Positions 25,342 through 36,753 of a stretch of 52,957 bases of DNA are shown in pieces. The DNA comes from Pyxidicoccus fallax (GTDB lineage Bacteria; Myxococcota; Myxococcia; Myxococcales; Myxococcaceae): contig NZ_JABBJJ010000044.1 in NCBI RefSeq assembly GCF_012933655.1, forward strand, positions 1 to 52,957, in the 5' to 3' direction. A program made the translations under genes and the position numbers. Within the stretch, counting starts at the first letter, position 1. The number at the start of each line of letters is the position of its first letter. The notes beneath the pieces were generated by a model that was not told the origin of the DNA, searched no databases, and saw only the letters and a list, made by a program, of their open reading frames with translations.

Positions 25342-25482
25342 CCCGCCGCTCACGGGTGGAGGAACGGCCCTGTCGCCAGGCAGAAGCGCACCATGGTGCA
25401 CTCGGTGTGCTGGAGTCCCGCCGCCAGCGCACGCGCGGCGGCATGGGGGCTGCTGACCGGAAAGGTCCCCAGGGCCCTCCCC

Positions 25483-26814
25483 TCAGAGGCCGAACCCCAC
25501 CGCGATGACGGGCATGAGGTCTCCCGTCTCCGGAGCACGCGCCAATTCGACGCCCAGCGCCGGAATGGCCACGTCGCGCACTTAGGCCCGGATTCCCACG
25601 CCCGGGGAGGCATACCGGAGCACCGAGTTCTTCCACTCCACCCGGCCGACATCCACGAAGGCATGCGCGGTGAGGGTCATCAAACGGGGGCTCCAAAGCG
25701 GCACCTGATACTCCAGCGTCGCCGAGCTCGCCGTCTCCGCCCACAAGGTCGCGGTCTCGAACCCCCGGCTCCCCGTGCGGGCGCCCAGCAACTGCGCGTC
25801 CAGGAACGCGTCTCCTCGAACCTGCCCATGCATGGCGGTCAGTGTCAGCGCATGATTGCCAAAGACAGGCAGCGTATAGCTCGTGAAGAGCGACAGCTGA
25901 CGCGACTCCCGCGACGAGCCCAGGAAGTCCAGTCCCTGGCGATAGTTCGCCCGCGCCACCAGTCCCTCGTTGAAATAGAAGTGGAAGTCCTGGCCCAGGT
26001 ACTCCGCCGAGAGGCTCACCCCGTGTACCTCTCCCCGCGGGGGAGGTGTCTGGGCGCCCTCCTTGTTCGCGGCAAGCGGCTTGTTGATGAGGAAGAACGG
26101 CCCCGCGCTGAGGTTCAGCTCCGGCGTCACCTGGTAGCCGAGCGCTCCCGAGATGTCGAAGCGCCGGTCGGTGTACTCGTCCACGATGATGTTCTTGATG
26201 CGTCTCTCCCTGTCCGTCTTGGAGAACAGGAACGAGACGACGCCCGTCCAGCGACTGCCGCCGATGCTCGTGTCCCGGTACATCGACAGCACGGTGCCGC
26301 CGCGGTTGCCCCACAGGCCGCCAAACACCAGCGTCTTGTTGAGACCGAACAGGTTGCTCTCGGCGGCGAAGACGCCCGCCTGCCACCGTCCTTCGCTGGA
26401 GGAGAAGACGGGAATGGGCAGCAGCGTCCAGCGCTCCTCCACGGTGACCTGGAGCCCGACGCCCGAGCCCTCGGGGCGGGTCAGCACGTCCACGCTCTTG
26501 AAGAGCTTCAGGTTGAGCAGGCGTCGCTTCAGCTCGGCGGCATCGTCCCGGGTGAGCATGTCGCCCGGGCCCAGGCGCATCGCCTGGCGGATGACGGAGT
26601 CCCGGGTGCGGGTGTTGCCCTGGATGTCGATGCGCTCGATGCGCCCCGTCAGCACCTCGGGTTCGGGCTCGGGGGCGGGTTCGGTCGCGGCGGCTTCGAG
26701 CGTCAATCCGCCGGGAGCCGCCTCCGGGGGCTTCTGGGGCCGTGGCTCCTGGGCCAGGGCCCCGGACGGGAGCACCGCGACGAGCAGCAGGACACGGCTC
26801 AGCGGCGTGTTCAT
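25483..26814 (-). pseudogene. Single-POTRA outer-membrane barrel (Omp85-like) with premature stop
   Basis: ATG 26814 has GGAGAG nine bases upstream, and the TolC stop lies 15 bases before it. The signal peptide ends near GALAQ. Residues 50-120 form one POTRA-like domain (GRIERIDIQGNTRTRDSVI, LKRRLLNLKLFKSVDV); the rest is a beta-barrel of the bacterial surface antigen family (RTGVVSFLF-type strands, TLTAHAFVDVGRVEW, YASPGVGIRA). The frame stops at TAA 25582-25584 after 410 residues. In the same frame after this stop come 32 further codons, VRDVAIPALGVELARAPETG and DLMPVIAVGFGL, then TGA at 25483-25485. That tail supplies the missing last barrel strands. The gene therefore carries a nonsense change, unless the base is a sequencing error. 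One POTRA domain is too few for BamA; it is a minor family member in the efflux operon. Confidence 0.75.
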
Positions 26815-26828
26815 GACGGATGCTCTCC

Positions 26829-28238
26829 TCACCGCGGGGCCAGGGAGTTGCCGGTCGGGTCGAACAGGCCCATGGCCCTCGCGAGGGCCAGGCGTGACAG
26901 CTGCACGTTGAGCGCCTCGGCCACGGCGGACAGCTGGGCGCCCGCGAGCTGTGCGTTGACATCCGTCACCTGGAGGTACGTCGTCGCCCCGGCGTCGAAG
27001 TTCTGCTTCGCCAGCCGCGCGCTCTCCAGCGCCAGCTTCACCCGCTCCTCGGCCGTCGTGAGGTTGGCCTCCGCGCTCTCCAGCTCGTTGCGGGCCTTGC
27101 GCACCTCGTCGCGAATCTTCTCCTCGGTGCCGCGCAGGTTGGCGCGGGCCTCGGCGATCTTCCCGGAGGACTCACGCAGGTTGGCCTCGCGCAGCCCGCC
27201 GTCGAACAGCGTCCACGACAGGGCCAGCCCCACCGTCCAGATGGTGGACTGTCCGGTGAGCCCGGCGGTGTTCGTCGCCGAGGCGTTGCCGGTGGCGTAC
27301 AGGTTGGGGAGGTAGCCGAAGAGAATCTCCCGGCGGCCGCCGCGCGCGAGGTCCACGTTGAGGCGCGCGGCCGCGGCGTCCGGGCGCTGGTCCATGGCCG
27401 TCTTCTCCGCGCTGGCCACGTCTCCCTCCTCGGACGGGAGCGCGACCGCCGCCGCCTGGGGCGGCGCCACCTCGAAGTCCACCGGCCGCGCGAGGAGCGC
27501 GGCGAGGGCGCTCTTCGCGGTCGCGTAGGCATTGCGGCTTCGCACCACCTCCTGCTCGGCCTGCTTGCGGTCCAGCGTCGCGCGCAGGACGGCCAGCCGC
27601 TCCGCGTCGCCCACTTCGAAGCGCGTCTGGGCATCCTTCTCGAAGCCGCGGCGGACCTCGAGGAGCTGTTCCTGCACGGCCAGGGACTCCCGCAGGCTGG
27701 CGGCGCCGAGATAGGCCTGGGCCACCGTGAAGAGAATCTCGCGGCGGGTGTTCTCCGCCGTCAGCGCCGCCGCGCGCTCGCCCACGTAGGCATTGTGGAT
27801 GGCGGGCCACAACCTGGGGACGATCAGCGCCTGCTGCGCGGAGAGCTGGCCGGAGAGCTGATTCTGCTGCTGCAGGGTGATGGGCTGCGGAGCGCCGGGG
27901 AACTCGAACGTCAGCTCCTTCGGGTTGCGGATGTACGAGCCGCTCGCGGTGATGGTGGGGAGGTAGCCGGACCAGGCCTTGTTGCCGAGCTCCCGGGACT
28001 GCTGGAGCCGGGCGCGCGCGGCGTCGAGGTTGGGGCTCTGCTTCTCCGCGAGGGCAATGGCCTCCTCGAAGGAGAGCAGCGGGAGCGCGGTCGCGCTGGG
28101 AGCCGGCGTACTGGAGGCGAAGTCCTTCACGGGTGCGTCGGCGGGAGCCGTCTGGGCCGCGGGGGCACGTTCTGGAGCGTCAGGGACGCTGGGGGCCTGG
28201 GCCAGCAAGGCCCCGGAGAGAAGAGCACGGATGAGCAT
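26829..28238 (-). CDS. TolC-family outer-membrane efflux protein
   Basis: Protein of 469 residues from ATG 28238. A signal peptide (MLIRALLSGALLAQA) is followed by a Pro/Ala-rich segment and two outer-membrane efflux protein repeats. Each repeat has long helices and a barrel section: LSFEEAIALAEKQSPNLDAARARLQ opens the first and a conserved SWTLFDGG, NLRESSGKIAEARANLRGTEEKI opens the last. It is the trimeric outer-membrane exit duct for the RND pump encoded upstream (138 bases between the genes). The barrel gene follows 14 bases later. The ribosome binding site before ATG 28238 is poor. Confidence 0.9.
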   Translation of the reverse strand: MLIRALLSGALLAQAPSVPDAPERAPAAQTAPADAPVKDFASSTPAPSATALPLLSFEEAIALAEKQSPNLDAARARLQQSRELGNKAWSGYLPTITASGSYIRNPKELTFEFPGAPQPITLQQQNQLSGQLSAQQALIVPRLWPAIHNAYVGERAAALTAENTRREILFTVAQAYLGAASLRESLAVQEQLLEVRRGFEKDAQTRFEVGDAERLAVLRATLDRKQAEQEVVRSRNAYATAKSALAALLARPVDFEVAPPQAAAVALPSEEGDVASAEKTAMDQRPDAAAARLNVDLARGGRREILFGYLPNLYATGNASATNTAGLTGQSTIWTVGLALSWTLFDGGLREANLRESSGKIAEARANLRGTEEKIRDEVRKARNELESAEANLTTAEERVKLALESARLAKQNFDAGATTYLQVTDVNAQLAGAQLSAVAEALNVQLSRLALARAMGLFDPTGNSLAPR

Positions 28239-28376
28239 GATGAAGACCGAGGTGGATGTGTCAGTGGGGACACACGAGGTGCGTCGCGGTCCCTCGGGGG
28301 GACCGGAGCGTTGACCTCGCGGGTCGGGTTGCGGGTGAAGCGGGCGGGAACGAGGCGCGGCCCCTCGTCCCCGCCG

Positions 28377-31505
<3,129 letters not shown>

Positions 31506-31550
31506 GTGAATGGCGTACGGCTGAAAGAGGATGAGGAAAGAGTGGCCGGG

Positions 31551-32663
31551 CTACTGGACGACCTGGACCGCGGTGCCGTCCTGGAGCGGCAGGCTCGCGT
31601 CGGCCACGACGCGCTCCGCGGGGCCGAGCCCCTGCACCACGCGCACGAAGCCGGGCAGCACGCGCTCCACCTTGACGTCACGGCGTTGCGCCTTGCCGTC
31701 CCGCACCACCCAGACGAAGCCCTGCTGGCCCTTGGCATTCACGGCCTGCGCGGGCAGGAAGAGCCCCGCCTGCGCCTGCGCATCGTCGGAGGCCAGCGTG
31801 GCGGAGAAGTCGAGCTCCACGAGGGCGCCCGCGCGCAGCCGCGCGCCTTCGTCCTTCGCTGGCAGCACGTCCGCGAGCACCTCGACGGTGCGCGTCTGCT
31901 CGTCGATGGTGGCGCCCAGGCTCCTCACCTTCGCCTCGAAGGGAGCGCCGGAGGGGTTGAGCGTGCCCTTGACGAGGGTGCCCATCTTGACGCGGTCCAC
32001 GAAGGCCTCGGGCACGGCCGCGCGCACCTCCAGCGCGTCCGTGTTGACGAGGCCGAAGATGGCCGTGCCCGGTGACACGTAGTCACCCTGGTTCTTGCTC
32101 TTGCTGGTGATGACCCCGTCGAAGGGAGCCGTGAGGCTGGCGTCGCGCAGCGCCTCCTGCGCGCTGGCGAGGGCCGCCGCGGCCTGCTCCACCTGGGCCT
32201 TCGCCTGGCGGTAGCCCACCTCGGCCTTGTCGAGCGAGGCGCGCGGAAGGCTGCCGGACTGCGCCAGGGTCCGCGCCCGCTCCACCTCCGTCGTCGCGCC
32301 GTCGAGCGCCGCCTCGGCCGCGGCCTTGGAGGCACGTGCCTGGTCGGCGGCGATGCGCGCGTTGGAGGCGTCAATCTGCGCCAGCACCTGGCCGCGCTTC
32401 ACCTTGTCGCCCACGTCCACGGTGACGCGCGTGAGGGGACCGGAGGCCTGCGCGCTCAGCGTCGCCGCCTGTCTGGCGCGCACGCTGCCGGTGGCCTGCA
32501 GCACGCTCGACTCGAGCTGCGCGGCCGGCGTCACGGCGCGCACGCCCACCGGCTTCTGGACGACCTGCGCGGCGGCCTGCGGAGGCGTGACGGGCTTGTT
32601 GCCGCCGCACCCCGCCGCCACCACCGCCACCGCGACCGCTGCTGCCATCAAGGACTTCTTCAT
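31551..32663 (-). CDS. RND periplasmic adaptor lipoprotein (membrane fusion protein)
   Basis: Protein of 370 residues; ATG 32663 follows GAGGAACG by six bases. The lipobox VAAGC puts the acylated Cys at 19. The adaptor order is clear: first half of the lipoyl-like domain (ATLSAQASGPLTRVTVDVGD, KVKRGQVLAQID), a helical hairpin (about residues 105-165), the return strand (LTAPFDGVITSKSKNQGDYV), then beta-barrel and membrane-proximal domains. It bridges the HAE1 permease and TolC. First gene of the efflux operon after the regulator. Its leader resembles that of the patatin gene 3.7 kb away. Confidence 0.93.
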   Translation of the reverse strand: MKKSLMAAAVAVAVVAAGCGGNKPVTPPQAAAQVVQKPVGVRAVTPAAQLESSVLQATGSVRARQAATLSAQASGPLTRVTVDVGDKVKRGQVLAQIDASNARIAADQARASKAAAEAALDGATTEVERARTLAQSGSLPRASLDKAEVGYRQAKAQVEQAAAALASAQEALRDASLTAPFDGVITSKSKNQGDYVSPGTAIFGLVNTDALEVRAAVPEAFVDRVKMGTLVKGTLNPSGAPFEAKVRSLGATIDEQTRTVEVLADVLPAKDEGARLRAGALVELDFSATLASDDAQAQAGLFLPAQAVNAKGQQGFVWVVRDGKAQRRDVKVERVLPGFVRVVQGLGPAERVVADASLPLQDGTAVQVVQ

Positions 32664-32717
32664 TGCTTCGTTCCTCGTTCGTGTGGGCCGGGCGTTTTCT
32701 TGGAAACCGGCACTGAG

Positions 32718-32743
32718 TGACTGAATTGGTTTTCTGGTCAGTC
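32718..32743. promoter_or_regulatory. TetR operator A, before the RND adaptor gene
   Basis: 26-bp site of the form TGACY-N13-GGTCAGTY lying 54 bases upstream of the adaptor start. The same architecture occurs at three other places in this window (33398, 36409, 36514). The outer TGACY and RGTCA halves are inverted repeats. Confidence 0.75.
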
Positions 32744-32797
32744 CCGGGCGTGCGAAAGCCCCACCTCCCGGGCGCGGGGTGGAGCCCATGCGGTGTT

Positions 32798-33397
32798 TCA
32801 GCGCTTGTGCCTCGGAGGGCTGGGATTGGATGTGAGGCCGCGGATGAAGACGTCGAAGTAGGCGTCCAGTGACTGGTGCAACTGGTCATCAAGCCCCTGC
32901 GTCATCAGCCTGCCGGCGAGATTCGAGAGGAGCTCCACGAAGCCGCGAGCCACCTGCTGGGAGGAGGCCACGTTGAAGACCCCCTGCGTCACCCCCTCTT
33001 CGAGGATGCGCGTCAGGACCGCCACCTCATCCGTCAGCATCTGGGGCAAGAGGTGGGGAATCTGCGCGCCCAGCTCGACGAGGGTGACCAGGTCCATGCG
33101 CTCCCCGGCCGGAGGCCGGGAGAACTGCTCCAGCTTGCAGCGGATGTAGGCGCGGACCTGGGCCTCGGGCGTCGTGGCGCGATGGACGTTCGCCTGGAGC
33201 TCGGAAAGGCTCCGTGCATGCGCCAGCCGGGCGCAGGCATCGAACAGCGCCTCCTTGCTCTCGAAGTGCAGGTAGATGCTGCCCTTGCCGACGCCCGCCC
33301 GGCGGGCGATATCCTCAACAGAGGCCTTCTTGAAGCCGTACCGGCCGAAGACCTCGCCGGCGGCTTCAAGGATGGCGGTGCGTGGGTCAGAACTCAT
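32798..33397 (-). CDS. TetR/AcrR-family regulator of the efflux operon
   Basis: Protein of 199 residues. Residues 6-53 are a canonical TetR helix-turn-helix (ILEAAGEVFGRYGFKKASVE, DIARRAGVGKGSIYLHFESK). The C-terminal ligand pocket includes RILEEGVTQGVFNV, VELLSNLAGRLMTQG. It precedes the adaptor-permease-TolC genes on the same strand with a 134-bp gap. The ATG abuts a 26-bp operator, and a -10-like TACTAT ends nine bases before the ATG, so the mRNA is probably leaderless and the protein represses itself. Four matching operators suggest it also controls the efflux genes and the patatin gene. Confidence 0.92.
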   Translation of the reverse strand: MSSDPRTAILEAAGEVFGRYGFKKASVEDIARRAGVGKGSIYLHFESKEALFDACARLAHARSLSELQANVHRATTPEAQVRAYIRCKLEQFSRPPAGERMDLVTLVELGAQIPHLLPQMLTDEVAVLTRILEEGVTQGVFNVASSQQVARGFVELLSNLAGRLMTQGLDDQLHQSLDAYFDVFIRGLTSNPSPPRHKR

Positions 33398-33434
33398 TGA
33401 CCAGAATAGTAAACGGGTCAGTCGGTCGGCACAA
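33398..33434 (-). promoter_or_regulatory. Leaderless promoter with TetR operator B
   Basis: Reading leftward: -35 TTGTGC (33429-33434), a 17-base spacer, -10 TACTAT (33406-33411), and the TetR ATG at 33397. The predicted start of transcription falls at or within a few bases of the ATG. The 26-bp operator (33398-33423) covers the -10 box and spacer, so binding would block RNA polymerase. Confidence 0.7.
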
Positions 33435-33543
33435 GCCTTCGTATGGGCTCGGGCTCCCCTGCCCGGTCTGCTGAACAATCCGACAGGCGCTCCCCTGCCT
33501 GCTGGACCTGCCACTCCATGGCCTGGGCCGGGCGCCAGCTCAC

Positions 33544-34011
33544 TCATGCCGCGTCCCTCCGGGCCTCGTCCGTTCTTCGTTGCTGCTGAAGGACTACGCG
33601 CAGCGCTTCGGCGAGCGCGCGGGTCGTGGTCGAGGAACGTCCCCGGTACACCAGCTGTGAGCTGAACCAGGTGTGCAGCCAGATGTAGGTGCGTTCGGAG
33701 TGCAGGATTCGCCAGGACAGGGCCGCGTAGCCCAGGAGCGCCGCCACGCCGAGTGCCACGCCGCCAGGGCCGCCCTCGCGGACGAACGCCGCCAGCGGAC
33801 CTTGCACGAGCGCATGGCCCAGGAGCAGCGCTCCGACGAGCACGGCCTGCGCGCGCAGCAGGCGGTCCGCGAGCGGCTGGAGCAGCACGGTGACGCCGCG
33901 AACGTGCTCCAGGCCCCACGCGCGGCCGTGCACCACCACGCGCCGGTTCGTCACCCGCACGCCGTCGCCGTCGAAGAGCACCTCGTCCTGGGGATGTAGA
34001 GCGTCTGGCAT
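33544..34011 (-). CDS. DUF6232-like small membrane protein
   Basis: Protein of 155 residues from ATG 34011, which has GAGGTGA before it; ATG 34053, overlapping the patatin stop as ATGA, would add 14 residues. The N-terminus (DEVLFDGDGVRVTNRRVVVH, YRGRSS near the end) and two hydrophobic segments (about residues 52-70 and 82-102) match the DUF6232 layout: a PH-like soluble fold split by a transmembrane hairpin. Function unknown. It is the second gene of a patatin operon and may anchor or regulate the lipase at the membrane; that is inference. Confidence 0.6.
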   Translation of the reverse strand: MPDALHPQDEVLFDGDGVRVTNRRVVVHGRAWGLEHVRGVTVLLQPLADRLLRAQAVLVGALLLGHALVQGPLAAFVREGGPGGVALGVAALLGYAALSWRILHSERTYIWLHTWFSSQLVYRGRSSTTTRALAEALRVVLQQQRRTDEARRDAA

Positions 34012-34049
34012 GCCGTCACCTCGTGTCCCGCGCTTCCCCGCCGGAAGGC

Positions 34050-36359
34050 TCATGGGTGGAGCTCCACGCCGAGGCCCGGCGCGATGGTCCACAGCCCCCG
34101 GTGTCCACCCGAGGGCGGGTACCACTCGCCCACCACCTGCACGCGCAGGCGCTCGAGGAACGTCGCGCCGAGGAGGCCCTGCACCACGGGGCGCGAGCAC
34201 GCGCTCACGCCCGCGGAGTGGCAGTCCTCGCCGGCCGAGCGGTTGCGCGTGCTGAACTGCCAGCCGGCGCGCAGCGCGAGGCGTCCCTGGACGAGCCCCG
34301 CCTGCAGCGCGGGAGGCCGGAACTCGGGGCCCGCGACGGCGGCCAGCGCGAAGGACTCCCCTTCCGCCGAGGAGAACACCCGCTGCAGCCCGCGCAGGCC
34401 CAATGCGCCCGACAGCCGCAGCCCGCGGGGCATCTCCGGCGAGTCGGTGCCGAGGCTCACGCCCAGCTCGGTGAGGGTGGGCCCCATTACCAGGTGCAGC
34501 GAGGTGCGCGGGGGCGCGTACGCCGCCACGCTGTCGGCGAGGAGCTTGCCGGCGAACTCCACCGCCCCGCCGCCATCGTCCGGCTGCGCGTCGGCGAGCC
34601 GCCGCAGGGCGCTCCCGAAGGATTGCCGGATGCGCATGAGCGCGATGTCGTCACGTCCCGGGGGCGCACCGAGGTCGCGGAAGTGGAAGCCATAGGCGCC
34701 CAGCAGCCGCAGGGTGTGCGCGAGCTCCGTCTCCTGGGCGCCCTGCCGCCAGTCCGGCCACCGCTTCGGCGCGAGGCCCGGCACTCGCGGCGGTGTCTGC
34801 CCCGTCGTGGCGCGCTCGCAGTGGGCGTTGCGCCAGCCGCGCGGACCCGGGGTTGCCTTCGCGTCCCGGCACACGGAGTACAGCCGGTCGAGCGACACCT
34901 GTAGCAGCGCGCGGAAGTCCGCCAGCGCCTCGCCAGCGCAGGCCGCCTCGGCTCCCGGCAGCCCGTCGTACACCGCGCGCATGCATCTCAGGGGCGTCCA
35001 GTCCGCGCCCGCTCCCTCCGGCGGCTCGAAGCGCCCCAGGCCGGCCGCGGCCGCCTCCTGCATCATGACCCGCGCGTCGTACATGCCCAGGTAGAAGTCG
35101 AAGCTGCGAAAGGCCGTCTCGAAGAAGCCGAGGAAGGCGGCCAGCGGGGCGCTCGCGGCCGGGAAGTGCCGGCGCGGCAGGCTGAGGCGCTGGGCAATCT
35201 CCGGCTCCTCCTCGACGAGCAGCGCCAGTTCCTTGGAGCGCGCCGTGTCGATGAAGGCCGACACCACGCCGCCGAGCATTCGCGGCAGCTGCGCCGCCGC
35301 GCGGGGGCCCACCGGTCCGGGTGCGGCCGGGTACTCGGTGGCGTCCGGGTCCACGAAGACGAAGAAGACGTCGGTGGGGGAACTCCGGCGGCCGGGCTCG
35401 GGCACGTCGCGCCAGCGCATGGGGCCGCCCTTCGGCGCGGGCGTGAGTCCGTCACGCGCCAGGCCCACGGCCAGGCGCAGCGGCGTGTTGTCGAAGATGC
35501 CACCATCGATGTAGTCGGCCTCGTGCGCCTCGGTGGGCAGGCACACGCCGGGGTGGGCCGTCGCGCCCGCCGCGCAGGTGGCGAGCGGCTTGGGCGGGAA
35601 GGCCACCGGAAAGGCCATGGACGCGAGGACGAGGTCTCGCACCTGGGCGAACGCCACCTCGCCTCGCGCGTCGGTGACGAGCAGCGGCTCGCGCCGGGTG
35701 CTGCCGGGGGCGGTGTAGTTCGTCACGCGCGGCGGCTGGCCGGGGCCGCGGCCCTGGATGCGCAGGGCGAACTTCTCCTCCATGCGCGGCAGCGGCAGGC
35801 GCCCGCCCGCCACGTGCACGAGGCGCGGCTCCACGCGGGTGACCGACACGCCCAGCACCACGTCGCAGGTGGGCGACAGGCCGCGGTTCCACGCCGCCTC
35901 GAGCCGGCGCGCCTGGGCCTCCAGCCATGCACGGGAGAAGACGCCCAGGGGCGTCACGTCCTCGGGGACGAAGAGGCGGCCATAGCCCACGGGAATCCAC
36001 GTGTCCCAGAAGAGGGACTGGGTGGGCCCGGGTGCCTCGTCGCCGCACGCCGCGAGGACGGCCAGCAGGCCGTTGAGGCTGCCGGCGGAGGCCCCCGTCA
36101 GGAGCCGCAGTCGCTCCATGCCGACGGCGCGGGACGTGGCGACGGCGTACTCCAGGAAGCCCGCTTCGTAGGCGCCCAGCGCCACCCCGCCGCTGACGGT
36201 GAGGGAGTACGCGGCGGCACCGGGACCTGGACCGAGCGCGGGCTCCTCGGGAGCCTCGGCCCTCGCCATGCCCGCGATGAGCAGGAGCGCGGCGAGTGCG
36301 GCGCCGCGACCCGGGCCCGTGCGCGGTGCCCGTCTCCCACTCATGCCAGGCTTCGTCAC
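34050..36359 (-). CDS. Patatin-like phospholipase with C-terminal beta-rich domain
   Basis: Protein of 769 residues. GTG 36359 has GAGGAACGAA in the same relation as the adaptor gene's start; ATG 36344 is possible. A signal peptide ends near MARAEA. The patatin domain spans about 50-300: SLTVSGGVALGAYEAGFLEY (oxyanion loop), S91 in GASAGS and the DGG motif at 285-287 (YIDGGIFDNTPL). The catalytic Ser-Asp dyad is therefore intact and the enzyme should cleave phospholipid acyl groups in the envelope or outside. Residues 330-600 are helical and unassigned; 620-769 are strand-rich (LRLSGALGLRGLQRV, GLVQGRLALRAGWQF, LERLRVQVVGEWYPP) and could be a small barrel. It starts an operon with DUF6232, downstream of TetR operator C. 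Confidence 0.88.
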   Translation of the reverse strand: MTKPGMSGRRAPRTGPGRGAALAALLLIAGMARAEAPEEPALGPGPGAAAYSLTVSGGVALGAYEAGFLEYAVATSRAVGMERLRLLTGASAGSLNGLLAVLAACGDEAPGPTQSLFWDTWIPVGYGRLFVPEDVTPLGVFSRAWLEAQARRLEAAWNRGLSPTCDVVLGVSVTRVEPRLVHVAGGRLPLPRMEEKFALRIQGRGPGQPPRVTNYTAPGSTRREPLLVTDARGEVAFAQVRDLVLASMAFPVAFPPKPLATCAAGATAHPGVCLPTEAHEADYIDGGIFDNTPLRLAVGLARDGLTPAPKGGPMRWRDVPEPGRRSSPTDVFFVFVDPDATEYPAAPGPVGPRAAAQLPRMLGGVVSAFIDTARSKELALLVEEEPEIAQRLSLPRRHFPAASAPLAAFLGFFETAFRSFDFYLGMYDARVMMQEAAAAGLGRFEPPEGAGADWTPLRCMRAVYDGLPGAEAACAGEALADFRALLQVSLDRLYSVCRDAKATPGPRGWRNAHCERATTGQTPPRVPGLAPKRWPDWRQGAQETELAHTLRLLGAYGFHFRDLGAPPGRDDIALMRIRQSFGSALRRLADAQPDDGGGAVEFAGKLLADSVAAYAPPRTSLHLVMGPTLTELGVSLGTDSPEMPRGLRLSGALGLRGLQRVFSSAEGESFALAAVAGPEFRPPALQAGLVQGRLALRAGWQFSTRNRSAGEDCHSAGVSACSRPVVQGLLGATFLERLRVQVVGEWYPPSGGHRGLWTIAPGLGVELHP

Positions 36360-36408
36360 TTCGTTCCTCGTTTCGTGGCCGGGCGCCTTCGCGGCGGCTC
36401 AAACCCGG

Positions 36409-36434
36409 TGACTGGCTTGGTTTCCCGGTCAGTC
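36409..36434. promoter_or_regulatory. TetR operator C, before the patatin gene
   Basis: 26-bp match to operator A (20 of 26 or more bases shared by eye), lying 49 bases upstream of the patatin start, the same relation operator A has to the adaptor start. Confidence 0.7.
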
Positions 36435-36513
36435 GTGGGCAAACGAATGCCCTACCGCCCGAGCGCGGCGTGGGTTTCCTGCGGTGTTTCAGTGCTGGGG
36501 CTGCGGCGTGTTG

Positions 36514-36550
36514 TGACCGGAATACTAAACGGGTCAGTTGGTCGAGGCAA
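36514..36550 (-). promoter_or_regulatory. TetR operator D with orphan promoter
   Basis: Leftward promoter: -35 TTGCCT (36545-36550), 17-base spacer, -10 TAGTAT (36522-36527). The 26-bp operator 36514-36539 is nearly identical to operator B. In the original the TetR ATG follows at once; here the position is TTG/CAA and no reading frame follows. The promoter may still read into the patatin gene. Confidence 0.65.
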
Positions 36551-36753
36551 GTCTCCAGGTGTTTCAGTTCGCGGCCATTGAAGCGAGCGTCCGAAGCTGC
36601 GCCTGATGGCGCGACCATGATGGAGCGCGGAACTCAGCGCGGAGCAGGCCGTGCGTGCGGGTGGCCCCAGGCGCCCGACTCCGAGAGCTGGTTCACGCGG
36701 CAAGTCCCGATAGCGTGCCCGATGCGGAAGAGGCCGGGCGAAAGGAAGACGCC

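Larger units (their letters stand above)
36360..36753. other. Intergenic region with duplicated efflux promoter and TetR gene scar
   Basis: This 394-base stretch has no gene but is recognisably a copy of the promoter DNA flanking the efflux TetR gene. 36360-36495 parallels 32664-32815: leader, operator, then GCGGTGTTTCAGYGCT, where the TCA is the stop codon of the TetR gene in the original. 36511-36550 parallels the TetR promoter at 33395-33434. Between them only about 20 bases remain instead of some 600. The rest up to the GST gene shows nothing. Confidence 0.7.

Noticed and set aside
25483-26814. Calling the POTRA-barrel gene bamA
   Set aside because: Only one POTRA-like domain and about 440 residues; BamA has five POTRA domains and about 800 residues.
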